Positions 35,038 through 44,143 of a DNA stretch of 64,000 nt are shown piece by piece. Origin of the DNA: Cymodocea nodosa (taxonomy: Eukaryota > Streptophyta > Magnoliopsida > Alismatales > Cymodoceaceae); NCBI GenBank assembly GCA_036874045.1, contig CM072337.1:9114001-9178000 (forward strand), given 5' to 3'. The number at the start of each line of letters is the position of its first letter. Position 1 is the stretch's first letter. The notes beneath the pieces were generated by a model, which made no database searches, was not told where the DNA came from, and worked only from the letters and a program-made list of their open reading frames with translations. The position numbers and the translations under genes were made by a program.

Positions 35038-35410
35038 TATGATCCTGTGTCTTCCATCAAGTATATGTATGTGTCTTTGTATATGGTTGTATTTCTTTGA
35101 TAATTTGTACAAGGGCAAACTTGTCTTTTTGTGTATCACCAACCATTGCCCCTATATATGTAAGGGGTCATCCACGTCCAAGGGATGTCATGCCAAACCA
35201 TCCCTTGATTTTGTTCTCCCCCTTCTTTGTACCAACAACCATATAGCAAGGAATCACGATAGATTGATCACCCGTGGACGTACCCGTGTTGGGGAACCAC
35301 GTAAGTTTGTTATTCTTCAAATTCTCCACTTGCAATCCTCTCTTCCACATAGATCTCTTCTCCACGCCACCCCTAGATGCTCCACGTTTGTTTGATCTTT
35401 CCACACAACA
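35038..35410 (+). mobile_element. 3' LTR of C2
   Basis: Begins TATGATCCTGTGTC (first G changed to A relative to the 5' LTR) and ends CACACAACA, followed by CTTAG. Preceded by the purine tract AAGGTGGAGAT. Confidence 0.9.
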
Positions 35411-35415
35411 CTTAG

Positions 35416-36159
35416 AATGAACAACCAAAGTATCAACATCATAACGTGCTAATCTACCCACTCTTAAGAAAATAAAAGGATAAGCTAAACTTGAGAAAGC
35501 CCACTACTTCCTCACATCCCATGTATCTCCAAACCCCCTTTTTACATTGAAAGCTCTTGTTTTCTTTTTCTTTTTTTTATTTCAAATTCTTTTCTTTTCT
35601 TTTTCTCTTTTGGGCTGCTTTGGCCTCTTCTTTTTTTTCTTTTTTTTTAGTAATAGAATTTTCCAATGGTATCAAACACCTTATTTCACCATTAAGCCTA
35701 GCCTACCCCAAGAAACTCCTTAGCATGCTAGATGTGATAACTTAGGTGTTTTCCTAAACATATCCTTCAAAATCTCATAGAAGTTTGGGAGGATCCTAAA
35801 TATCTTACCAAAGGTCATGTAATGAATAACTTGATTATGGTGGCGCTTGGCTTAGGGATCACTTAGAAAAGGTGTATAAAAATGATAAGGCGTAAGTTCA
35901 AGTGACTAGGAAGACTCAACTCAAAACACAAATAGCTTAAACTCATCTTCTTTAGAGAACATCATTATCAGGTCCTATGCTTTTTGGTCCTGGAGTCTCA
36001 CCACTCAAAAAGAAATGGGGTTGTCCCATAAAATCTAATAGTGACAACTGAATATACAATCTCATTAGTGTGTTTTTCAAGTAAAAATACAATAAAATCA
36101 TGCATTTAAAATTTTAAAATATGAGCCTATCAAAGCAATTGTAATGAAATGAAATTCAC
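35416..36159 (-). other. G4 inter-PPT noncoding segment, pol side
   Basis: No coding frame. It contains a T-rich stretch (35555-35650, A-rich on the element strand) and a segment near 35970-36010 with GACTCCAGGACC and GCATAGGACCTGATAATG on the minus strand. It does not match region R of the other gypsy element. Confidence 0.6.
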
Positions 36160-36161
36160 CT

Positions 36162-36197
36162 TCCCCTCATGCTTAAATTTGACATTGTCCTTAATGT
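36162..36197 (-). other. LTR-distal PPT of G4, with hairpin
   Basis: Minus strand shows ACATT, loop AAGGAC, AATGT (36182-36197), then CAAATTTAAGCATGAGGGGA. Same layout as 17778-17815. Confidence 0.7.
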
Positions 36198-36449
36198 AAT
36201 ATAAAAGAGGGGATATAGATATCATACTAGATTGAAGTCACAAAAAGTTAAACCTTATTCCATACCTGTGATGCCTGCGTGGAATTCTTGTTAGAAAAAT
36301 ATCTTGAAAATCACATATAAGGTATGTACTAAAGGATATAAGTTGAAGATAATACAACATAATCTATAATGAAATAACTGTTTCAATCTACTACATGTTG
36401 TCTTATTCATGCATCATTAAATTATATGCTAATCAAAGAAAGAAAAACC

Positions 36450-36758
36450 CTAGTCAATCTGATCAATAAAGCATTGAATTTTTGCATCCATCTTCTTTCG
36501 TGGTTTCGCATTCGTCATCTTTGGCTCTTCGTCTTTGTTTGTCCTATCAAAGTAATAGGTGTAATCATCTTCATAACACTTCTCAGAGGTGAGCACAAAC
36601 TTTTCTATTATAGCATTGAAACTTCTTGCGCTTGTAGATGGTTGTGCTGCAGTGACAGGAGCTTTTCCTTTCTCTACCCATGTTGCTTTTGCTGGTTGTG
36701 CTTGTTGTGTTGCCTTCCCCTTTAATTGATGATTTTTCCTAGCTTTTGTAGTCTCCAT
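36450..36758 (-). CDS. Short post-integrase frame of G4, perhaps the start of an ORFx-type protein
   Basis: An uninterrupted frame of 102 codons beginning METTKARKNHQLKGK. The first 50 residues are basic, A-, Q- and T-rich. They are followed by FVLTSEKCYEDDYTYYFDR and KDEEPKM, then a lysine-rich end. The pattern F-x-S/T-E-x-x-Y ... R near an acidic stretch resembles the N-terminal edge of the ORFx conserved domain (FRSEEALQKY in C1, FWSQEVYHKH in copy B). It lies 350 bp after the integrase, the env position. If the comparison holds it is a truncated ORFx; otherwise it is an unidentified small protein. Confidence 0.45.
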   Translation of the reverse strand: METTKARKNHQLKGKATQQAQPAKATWVEKGKAPVTAAQPSTSARSFNAIIEKFVLTSEKCYEDDYTYYFDRTNKDEEPKMTNAKPRKKMDAKIQCFIDQID

Positions 36759-37109
36759 GTGTTAAACCTATGTAAGAAAACTTCTACAAGAGCTACATGT
36801 GGATAAGCAACAGTTATGATAAAACATTAATAAGTATTTTAGCACATGAAATAATAAACATGAATTTCAACAATGAAACAACAATTATAACAATAATGCA
36901 CATTAAATAATCTCCATATAATAAAATAAGAACACACTCCACAATACCATAGATAAGAAAAATAGACAACAAAAGAGTAAAATAAAATAAAACTTCTAAC
37001 TACTAAACTAAACTAGGATAGTGAAACAAACTAAAAGAAAACACACAAAATAAAGATAAAAGGAAAAGAAAAGTAAAATCTGCTATTTCATTTATTCATA
37101 CTAAGGTTC
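36759..37109 (-). other. G4 noncoding gap between integrase and post-integrase frame
   Basis: A-rich on the plus strand, 350 bp, with no frame, repeat or hairpin that stands out. Confidence 0.5.
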
Positions 37110-38312
37110 CTACAAATTCCCCTCTCTAGCTCTAAAATCAATACCAACAAGTGTCTTCAAAATAGGCTTGAGCCTTTGTCTATTAACTTTGAAAATGGTG
37201 TGATCTTTAGGATTCTTGATATCTACGGAACCATAAGGATATACCTTATGCACCACAAAAGGCCCAGCCCAACGAGATCTTAACTTACCAGGATGAGTAT
37301 GAAGCCTAGACATATACAACTAAACATCCTATCCAGGGACAAATGATTTCTTACTTATCTTTTTATCATGAACAGCTTTCATTTTCTCTTTCCCTAAGAC
37401 AGTTCTTACATATGCTTGATCCCTCATCTCCTCTAATTCTACCAATTAAAACTTCCTAAGTGGGTCGGCTACTTCTAAATCCAAATTGAGTTTCTTTATA
37501 GCCCAAAAAGCTTTGTGTTTCACTTCTATCGGCAAGTGACAAGCTTTCCCATATACCATTCTATAGGGGGTCATTCGAAGGGTAGTCTTGTAAGCAGTTC
37601 GGTATGCCTATAGTGCATCCACTAGCTTATCTACCCAATCCCTTCTTGTGTGGTTAACCATCTTTTCCAAAATTGTCTTAATTTGTTTATTAGCACTCTC
37701 AACTTGACCACACGTTTGGGGGTGATAAGGGGTAGCAATTTTATGCACAATTCCATATTTTCTCATTAAAGCCTCAAAACTTATGTTGCAGAAATGCATA
37801 CCCCTATCACTTATAATAGCTTTAGGCATACCAAACCTTGATATAATATTATTTCTTACAAATTTCACAACTACCTTGTTATCATTAGTTCTAGTAGGGA
37901 TAGCTTCAATCCACTTGGAAACATAATCAACTGCCAACAACACATAAAGATATCCTACTGAAACGGGAAATGGGCCCATGAAGTCAATCCCCCAAACATC
38001 AAATACTTCAACTTCAATAATGAGGTTGAGAGGCATCATGTTCCTCTTTGAAATTTTTCTCAATTGTTGACATCTAGCACAACTTATACAATACTAATGT
38101 GCATCATTAAATAAAGTTGGCCAGTAAAATCCACACTGTAGCACCTTGGTAGCAGTCTTCCTAGAGTCGAAATATCCCCCACATGCTTGGTCATGGCAAA
38201 AGGAAAGAACACTCCTAACCTCATTGTTAGGGATGCAACATCTCAAGATCAAGTCTAGGCATTGCTTAAACAAATAAGGATCATCCCAATAAAAATACTT
38301 GACTCGAGACAA
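37110..38312 (-). pseudogene. G4 integrase
   Basis: Zinc-finger region near 38312-38050: CHDQACGGYFDSRKTATKVL, with Tyr where the second His is expected, then CISCARCQQL. The core has GIDFMGPFPVS, IISDRGMHF and HPQTCGQVESANKQ, supplying all three catalytic acids. The C-terminal domain has [18 protein letters not shown] and [12 protein letters not shown] and ends at the stop just below 37113. The frame is continuous from RNase H to here, with several stops. Integrase inserts the element cDNA into the chromosome. Clearly Tat/Athila-like. Confidence 0.9.
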
Positions 38313-38336
38313 GAAGATCTTCCTATCCTACCTTGT

Positions 38337-39072
38337 CTAATCATGTGGCATCAATCCCATAACTAAATAATTAACAATATCTGCAAACCATGGGACAACA
38401 TTAACCATTAAAACTTGCTCATTGGGAAATGACTCTCCAACTTTTGAATTTGAGGGTGCTAAATGCAATCTAGATAAATGATCAGCTACAACATTTTCAC
38501 TTCCTTTCTTGTCTTTGATTTCAATGTCAAATTCTTGCAGTAATAAAATCCATCTCATCAAACGTGACTTGACATACTTCTTTACCAACAAATACTTTAA
38601 TGCTGCATGATTTGTATAAATAATTACTTTGGCTCCAATCAGATATGACCTAAATTTCTCCAAAGCGAACACAACAGCTAAAAGTTCTTTCTCAGTGATT
38701 GCATAATTGAGTTGAGCATCATTGAGGGTTTTGCTGGCATAACAAATTACATATGGAAGCTTATCAATCTTCTGTCCCAATACAGCCCCTACTGCAAAAT
38801 TAGAAGCATCACACATAACCTCAAAAGTATATGCCCAATTAGGAGATTGGACAATAGGGGATGATACAAGCTGATTCTTAATCTTATAAAATGCTTCCTT
38901 ACACTCTTGATTGAACAAAAATGGGACATCTTTTAACAAGTTCGTTAAGGGTCTAACTATCTTGCTAAAATCCTTAATGAACCTCTTATAGAATCCAACA
39001 TAGCCTAGAAAGGATCATATATCTTTAACTGTTTTAGGCTCAGGTAGATTGACAATTAACTCCACTTTTGCC
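38337..39072 (-). pseudogene. G4 RT C-terminus and RNase H
   Basis: Contains [18 protein letters not shown], the RNase H start [46 protein letters not shown] and [20 protein letters not shown] with ADHLSRL. A frameshift near 38.95-39.05 kb separates it from the RT palm. It degrades the RNA strand during cDNA synthesis in intact relatives. Confidence 0.9.
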
Positions 39073-40404
39073 TTATCTACTTCCAATCCTTTTAGAGACC
39101 ACATGTCCCAACACAATTCCACTTTGGACCATGAAATGGCACTTTTCCCAATTTAAGACCAGCTTTTTCAATTTGCATCTTTCTAGCATTGATCTTAAAT
39201 TCTTCAAAAATATATCAAATGAAGATCCAAAAACAAAAAAATCATCCATGAAAATCTCAAGACAACTCTCAGTCATTTCATTAAAAATGCCCATCATCCA
39301 CCTTTAGAAAGTTGCTGGCGCATTACAAAGTCAAAAAGGCATTCGCCTATACGCAAACGTTCCAAAAGGGCATGTGAAGGTTGTCTTCTCTTGGTCTTCA
39401 GGTGCCACAGCAATCTGATTATAACCCGAGTATCCATCAAGAAAGCAATAATATTCTTGCCCTGCTAATCTTTCTAACATTTGATCAATAAAGGGCAATG
39501 GAAAATGATCCTTCTTAGTGGCGGCATTGAGCTTCCAATAATCAATACACACACGCCAACCAGTTTGCTTCCTCATAGGGATGAGCTCGTTCTTCTCATT
39601 TGCTTCTACCGTCACTCCAGATTTCTTAGGGACAACCTGAATAGGATTGACCCAAGTACTATTAGAGATTGGGTAGATGATATCATTATCCAAAAGTTTA
39701 ATTATTTCCTTTTTAACTATCTCTCGTATGTTGGGGTTTAATCGCCTTTGAAACTCACGAGAGGGCACAACATTATCCTCCAAATAAACTCTTAGTCATT
39801 TCATTAAAAATGCCCATCATGCACCTTTGGAAAGTTACTAGCGCATTACAAAGTTCAAAAGGCATTCGCCTATATGCAAACGTTCCAAAAGGGCATGTGA
39901 AGGTTGTCTTCTCTTGGTCTTCAGGTGCCACAACAATCTGATTATAACCCGAGTATCCATCAAGAAAGCAATAATATTCTTGCCTTGCTAATCTTTCTAA
40001 CATTTGATCAATAAAGGGAAATGGAAAATGATCCTTCTTGGTGGCGGCATTGAGCTTCCGATAATCAATACACACACGCCAACCAGTTTGCTTCCTCATA
40101 GGGATGAGCTCGTTCTTATCATTTGCTTCTACCATCACTCTAGATTTCTTAGGGACAACCTGAATAGGACTGACCCAAGTACTATCAGAGATTGGGTAGA
40201 TGATATCATTATCCAAAAGTTTAATTATTTCCTTTTTAACTACCTCTCGTATGTTGGGGTTTAATCACCTTTGAAACTCACGAGAGGGCAGAACATTATC
40301 CTCTAAATAAATTCTATGTTGATAAATAGCAAGACTTATACCCTTGATATTTGCCATAGTCCAACCAATGGCTTCTTTGAATTCCTTTAGCAAATCTAAC
40401 AAAC
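39073..40404 (-). pseudogene. G4 reverse transcriptase with internal duplication
   Basis: RT fingers and palm: PIQVVPKKS, GWRVCIDYRKLNAATKKDHF, EYYCFLDGYSGYNQI, TTFTCPFGTFAYRRMPF, then CLEIFMDDFFVFG with the FMDD catalytic pair near 39246. The N-terminal half is present twice because of a 523-bp tandem duplication that also shifts the frame. KLVLNWEKCHFMVQSGIVLG closes the palm region. Confidence 0.9.
39271..40316. repeat. 523-bp tandem duplication in G4 RT
   Basis: Unit 1 is 39271-39793 and unit 2 is 39794-40316. Both start with AGTCATTTCATTAAAAATGC. They differ at scattered sites (for example STWVNP against STWVSP, KKSGVT against KKSRVM), so this is not a simple assembly artefact. Confidence 0.9.
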
Positions 40405-42070
40405 TCAGCTCTTGTTCTCTAGACAAGTCATTGCAATAATCATTGGAAAAGTTTCATGTTCTCCTAAAAATCCATATTTCAAATTGTTAGGTAAATGTTT
40501 CAATTCTAATGAAGGAGCTTCTAAAGTTGGGAGTTCATGTGGAGTATTGGTGGGGAGTTCCCAAACTTGCCTCTCCTCATCCTCTCCTCCAATGATCTCA
40601 ACTTCATCGTCTTCACATCTCATTCCAGAGTTTGATTCATTTAAAACATTCAGCATCTTTACTTGCACAATCTCATCCATTCCATCCTCTTCATCTTCAA
40701 AAAATTGGAGCATATGTGCACTCACTTCATCATCTTTATGCTCCTCAATTGTTCCTCCTTTAGGATGGAAAACATTCAACTCAATTCTCTTATCTCCATA
40801 GGTTAACCTCATGACACCTGATTTACAATTAATCACTACCTCAGTAGTGGCCAAAAATGGTCTACCTAAAATAAGAGGAATAAAATCAGACTTATGCGGA
40901 GAATTACAGGTTTTTAAAACTAAAAAATCTATAGGGTAAATACAATCTCTAATCCTAATTAAGACATCCTCAATCTTCCCTCGAGGGTATCTTAAAGACC
41001 TATCAGCTAACTGTACAATGGTTTTGGTGCTTACCAGGCCCTCTAATCCTAGTGATTCAAAAACACTACTAGGCATGACATTAATTCCAGCTCCCAAATC
41101 TATGAGAGCTTTATCTAATGTTTTATCCCCAATAATATAAGAAATCAAAGGAGTACCTAGATCATCTAGGAAGGTGGTTGGTAAAAGGAGAACTAGCTTT
41201 TTGAGCCAGAAAGGCTCTCTTAATGACTTTCCTAGTTCTCTTCTTAGTGCACCACCCCTTAAGAAATTTAACACAGTTAGGCATTTGTTTTAATAAATCA
41301 AGGAGAGGTATATTAACTTGCACTTGTTTAAAAATTCTTTCAATGTCTTAATTTTTTATATTTTTATTTGATTTTAACCTATCAGGATAAGGTGCTAAAG
41401 CGATGGGTTGAGTAGGTTCTAAATGATTTTCTTTAGATTCTAAATCTACTCCCTCTCCATCTAAGTTACTATGTTGATTTTCAATATTTTCATTTTCCTT
41501 ATTTTCTTCTTCTTGTCTAATTATTTCATTTTCTTCTCTCATGGGTGGGGTCTTATGAGTGACATTACTTGATCTAAGTGTTACATAAGCATCTACTAAG
41601 TCACTTTCTTCACTTAAATTTTTCCCACTATTTTCATTATTTTCTTCAATTATTACAAAATTTTCTAGATTATCCTTTCATTCTCTTTCTATATTAATTT
41701 GAAATTGGTGCTCTACCTCTTCACTAGGTTGGATTGAAGACTCCTCTAATCCTATGGATGGATTTATCTCATAACCTCCTTCTTCTACCATCCTAGCTAC
41801 ATCTTCAATTTGTTTTCCTAAGGCTTGCACCTCACTCATAATTCTAAATTCTTTTTCATCAATTAGTTTTTCATAAATAGTTGGTTGAATATAATAATTT
41901 TGACATTCATTTTCTTCGTTATAATAATTAATTCAACTAATGGCTTTTACTATTTCATCTTCAAGATTTTGTAGACATTCTTCTTCATTATGTCCTAACA
42001 TTAAACATTTATTGCATTGTTTAACATTTTATAATGGTTGAGGTGGATAATAATAAAAATTGCAATTGGT
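40405..42070 (-). pseudogene. G4 gag C-terminus and protease, interrupted by C1
   Basis: At the right edge the gag has a zinc knuckle, CNKCLMLGHNEEEC, then acidic, asparagine- and glutamate-rich sequence, ALAPYPDRLKSN and QVNIPLLDLLKQMPNCVKFL. After a frameshift near 41.2 kb comes the protease: DKALIDLGAGINVMPSSVF (DLG active site near 41100), IVQLADRSLRYPRGKIEDVL and DFIPLILGRPFLAT, with a linker to RT ending EFKEAIGWTMANIKGI. The N-terminal gag, PBS and 5' LTR are missing because C1 starts at 42071. Confidence 0.85.
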
Positions 42071-42349
42071 TGTTATTGAGTATTTTGTTTTGATGATGTG
42101 TGCTAAATGGAAATAATCATATTTGCTCAATTACTATTGCTTGTGAAAGGAAATTAAAATCATCAATGAATATAGAAAAAGTTTACTAATATAAATATTT
42201 GTCTGTATTGGATCTGAAGTTAATAACTAGTCGTTTCGCTGCATTAATTTCTCATGTAACTAAACGTTTAGTTAACGTGTGTTTTTTTATTGAAAAGCAT
42301 AATATGTTTTAAAGTTATATCTTCTGTATCATGTACAGTACACATTTAG

Positions 42350-43085
42350 ACAACTCGTTAAGTTAGAGTTTTGTTCGTATAGAGATCACGTGAGAACTCG
42401 TTAAGTTAGAGGCTTAAAGGTTAAAATAGGTCACGTGAGAACTCGTTAAGTTAGTGAGTAAAAGAAGAGACAAACTCGTTAAGTTAGAGTTTTGTTTGTA
42501 TAGAGGTCACGTGAGAACTCGTTAAGTTAGAGGCTTAAAGGTTAAAATAGGTCACGTGATAACTCGTTAAGTTAGTGAGTAAAAGAAGAGACGAACTTGT
42601 TAAGTTAGTGTTATATACATGGTGAAATTATAAGTTACGAATGTTATATTGTATCACATGAGGTGCACATGTTTAACTCATTAAGTTAACATAACTAAAC
42701 GCGTTGAGTTGCTATATTGAACATTAAGGCAACGCGTTAAGTTAGCGTTATAAACTTAAGTTATTATTTTTGCACGTGGTAAAATTCTTATTATAAAAAC
42801 ATTTGTTTATTGCTGAATCAGTGAGTTAAAGTTTTTGGGAGACTTACAGTCGTAGCTATCCGAAAGGTAACTTAAGTCATGTTTTCAGGTCTTGACATGT
42901 GTCTCACTAGTTTTATGAGAAAAAGGGTTTTTCGGTGACTTACAACCATAACTATCCGAAACTTAAAATGTTTTTGGTGAGTTATCGTTTAACCTTCCGA
43001 AAGAATGGTTAAGCTGGTTCATTGAGTTATCCATAACACCACGGATTTAGTTCATTGAGTTATATATAGTATTAGTCACGTGAAT
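42350..43085 (+). promoter_or_regulatory. G-box and CTCGTTAAGTTA array in the C1 LTR
   Basis: CACGTG occurs at 42387, 42432, 42508, 42553, 42773 and 43077. CTCGTTAAGTTAG occurs six times between 42350 and 42575, with two weaker copies up to 42690. In four modules CACGTGA is directly followed by GAACTCGTTAAGTT or TAACTCGTTAAGTT. CACGTG is the core bound by plant bZIP and bHLH factors and overlaps ABA-response elements. That it drives stress-responsive transcription is inference. Confidence 0.7.
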
Positions 43086-43377
43086 TAGCACATGAGGAAC
43101 TCGTTAAGATAGAAACGTTAAGTTAATATCTACTTGTATTACTCGTTTAGTTAACATTTAAAGTAACGACCTCTTATTATACTAATGAAAAATTTTTGGA
43201 AGAGAAAGTTTATTTTGCAGGAAATTTTTCAAAGATCCAAAACCGATGATTAAAGAAAATTTGAAATATAAACGTAGGTCAAAAAGTGTGTTTCGATGAA
43301 GGAAAAAGCAAAGACGTGAAGAAGTGGAAAACTGGTAGTGATTAAATGTGGAGGATATGCATGAAATTAACATACAG

Positions 43378-43487
43378 TATAAAAGGCATAGAATTCTCGT
43401 TGACCAAATTATCCTTGCACACAAAACAAAAATCTTTTCAAGGATCAAACTATCCCTACACATCAAAAGAAAAATCTTTTCAGGGAT
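43378..43487 (+). promoter_or_regulatory. TATA box and twin leader hairpins of the C1 LTR
   Basis: TATAAAAG at 43378-43385. About 25 bases on, hairpin 1 has ATCCTTG (43411-43417) pairing with CAAGGAT (43439-43445). Hairpin 2 has ATCCCT (43452-43457) pairing with AGGGAT (43482-43487). Both loops contain an A-rich run ending AAATCTTTT. Copies in the other LTRs of the family have ATCCTTG/CAAGGAT and ATCCCTG/CAGGGAT. Confidence 0.7.
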
Positions 43488-43946
43488 CAAAAACACTCTA
43501 CGGGGAAAATCTCTAAGGTGGAAGAAAATTCAGTGAAGCAGAAAAAGGTATTATTTATGTCACTGAAGATTTGAAGTATCAGAAGAAAGCAAATTCGGTG
43601 AAGCATAAAAAGATAAGATATTCGTCACTAAAGAATTGTTGAAGAAGAAAGAAGAAGAAGAAGAAGAAAGATCTCAAACAGGGAGAAATGTTTTAAATTC
43701 CGCAAATTAGTTTTCTCTATTTGTAGTTATGAAATTGTATAGATGAAACATGGTATCGAAATATAATTGCATCTACAATTTCTGAGGAGAATTGAATTGT
43801 ATAGTGTAATTGAAATCTTGAATAAAAATGATTTTATGAAAACAATGTCTCGACTTGTTTGTGAGTTTTAAAGTTTCAATTATATTTCAGAAAATATTGA
43901 AAAACACAATTCACCCCCTTCTTGTGTAGCCATACGATCCTACAAG

Positions 43947-43960
43947 TGGTATCAAAGCTT
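43947..43960 (+). other. C1 primer-binding site
   Basis: TGGTATCAAAGCTT, two bases after the LTR end. Met-tRNA type with one change (AGAGC to AAAGC). Confidence 0.85.
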
Positions 43961-44143
43961 TGTTAATAATGTTTGATATAAAATCGATACCAACTTATTT
44001 AATATCATTACTTATTCTACCTTCCTTGTTTTTAAACAGACATTAATATCTGAGCATACGTTTAACTTTCTTGATTTAAGGCTCAAGTTGTTTTAAAGTT
44101 TTAGACTATTTAAAATCAAATAGGTTGAAAAATATAAGGTAAG

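Larger units (their letters stand above)
30064..35410 (+). mobile_element. Complete Ty1/copia element C2 (Tork/Tnt1-like)
   Basis: Two LTRs of about 374 bp (30064-30437 and 35038-35410), perfect target duplications CTTAG (30059-30063 and 35411-35415), a Met-tRNA-type PBS, gag, protease, integrase, RT, RNase H in copia order, and a purine tract AAGGTGGAGAT before the 3' LTR. It sits in the inter-PPT region of G4, opposite in orientation. The pol sequence resembles the Tork (Tnt1) lineage, an inference from motif wording. Multiple stops, at least four frame changes and an altered integrase active site show it is inactive. Confidence 0.95.
42071..43944 (+). mobile_element. 5' LTR of C1
   Basis: Starts TGTTATTGAGTATTTTG and ends GATCCTACA, 1874 bp. 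It is about 125 bp longer than the 3' LTR because the palindrome/G-box block at 42361-42480 is repeated at 42481-42600. The outer half is the control region, the TATA box is at 43378, and the R/U5 part follows. Confidence 0.9.

Noticed and set aside
43348..43536. A 62-63 codon frame repeated in the Sirevirus LTRs (also at 14264, 55011 and 56810)
   Set aside because: Its ATG lies upstream of the TATA box, so the LTR transcript would not contain the start. Conservation is explained by the TATA box and the leader hairpins.
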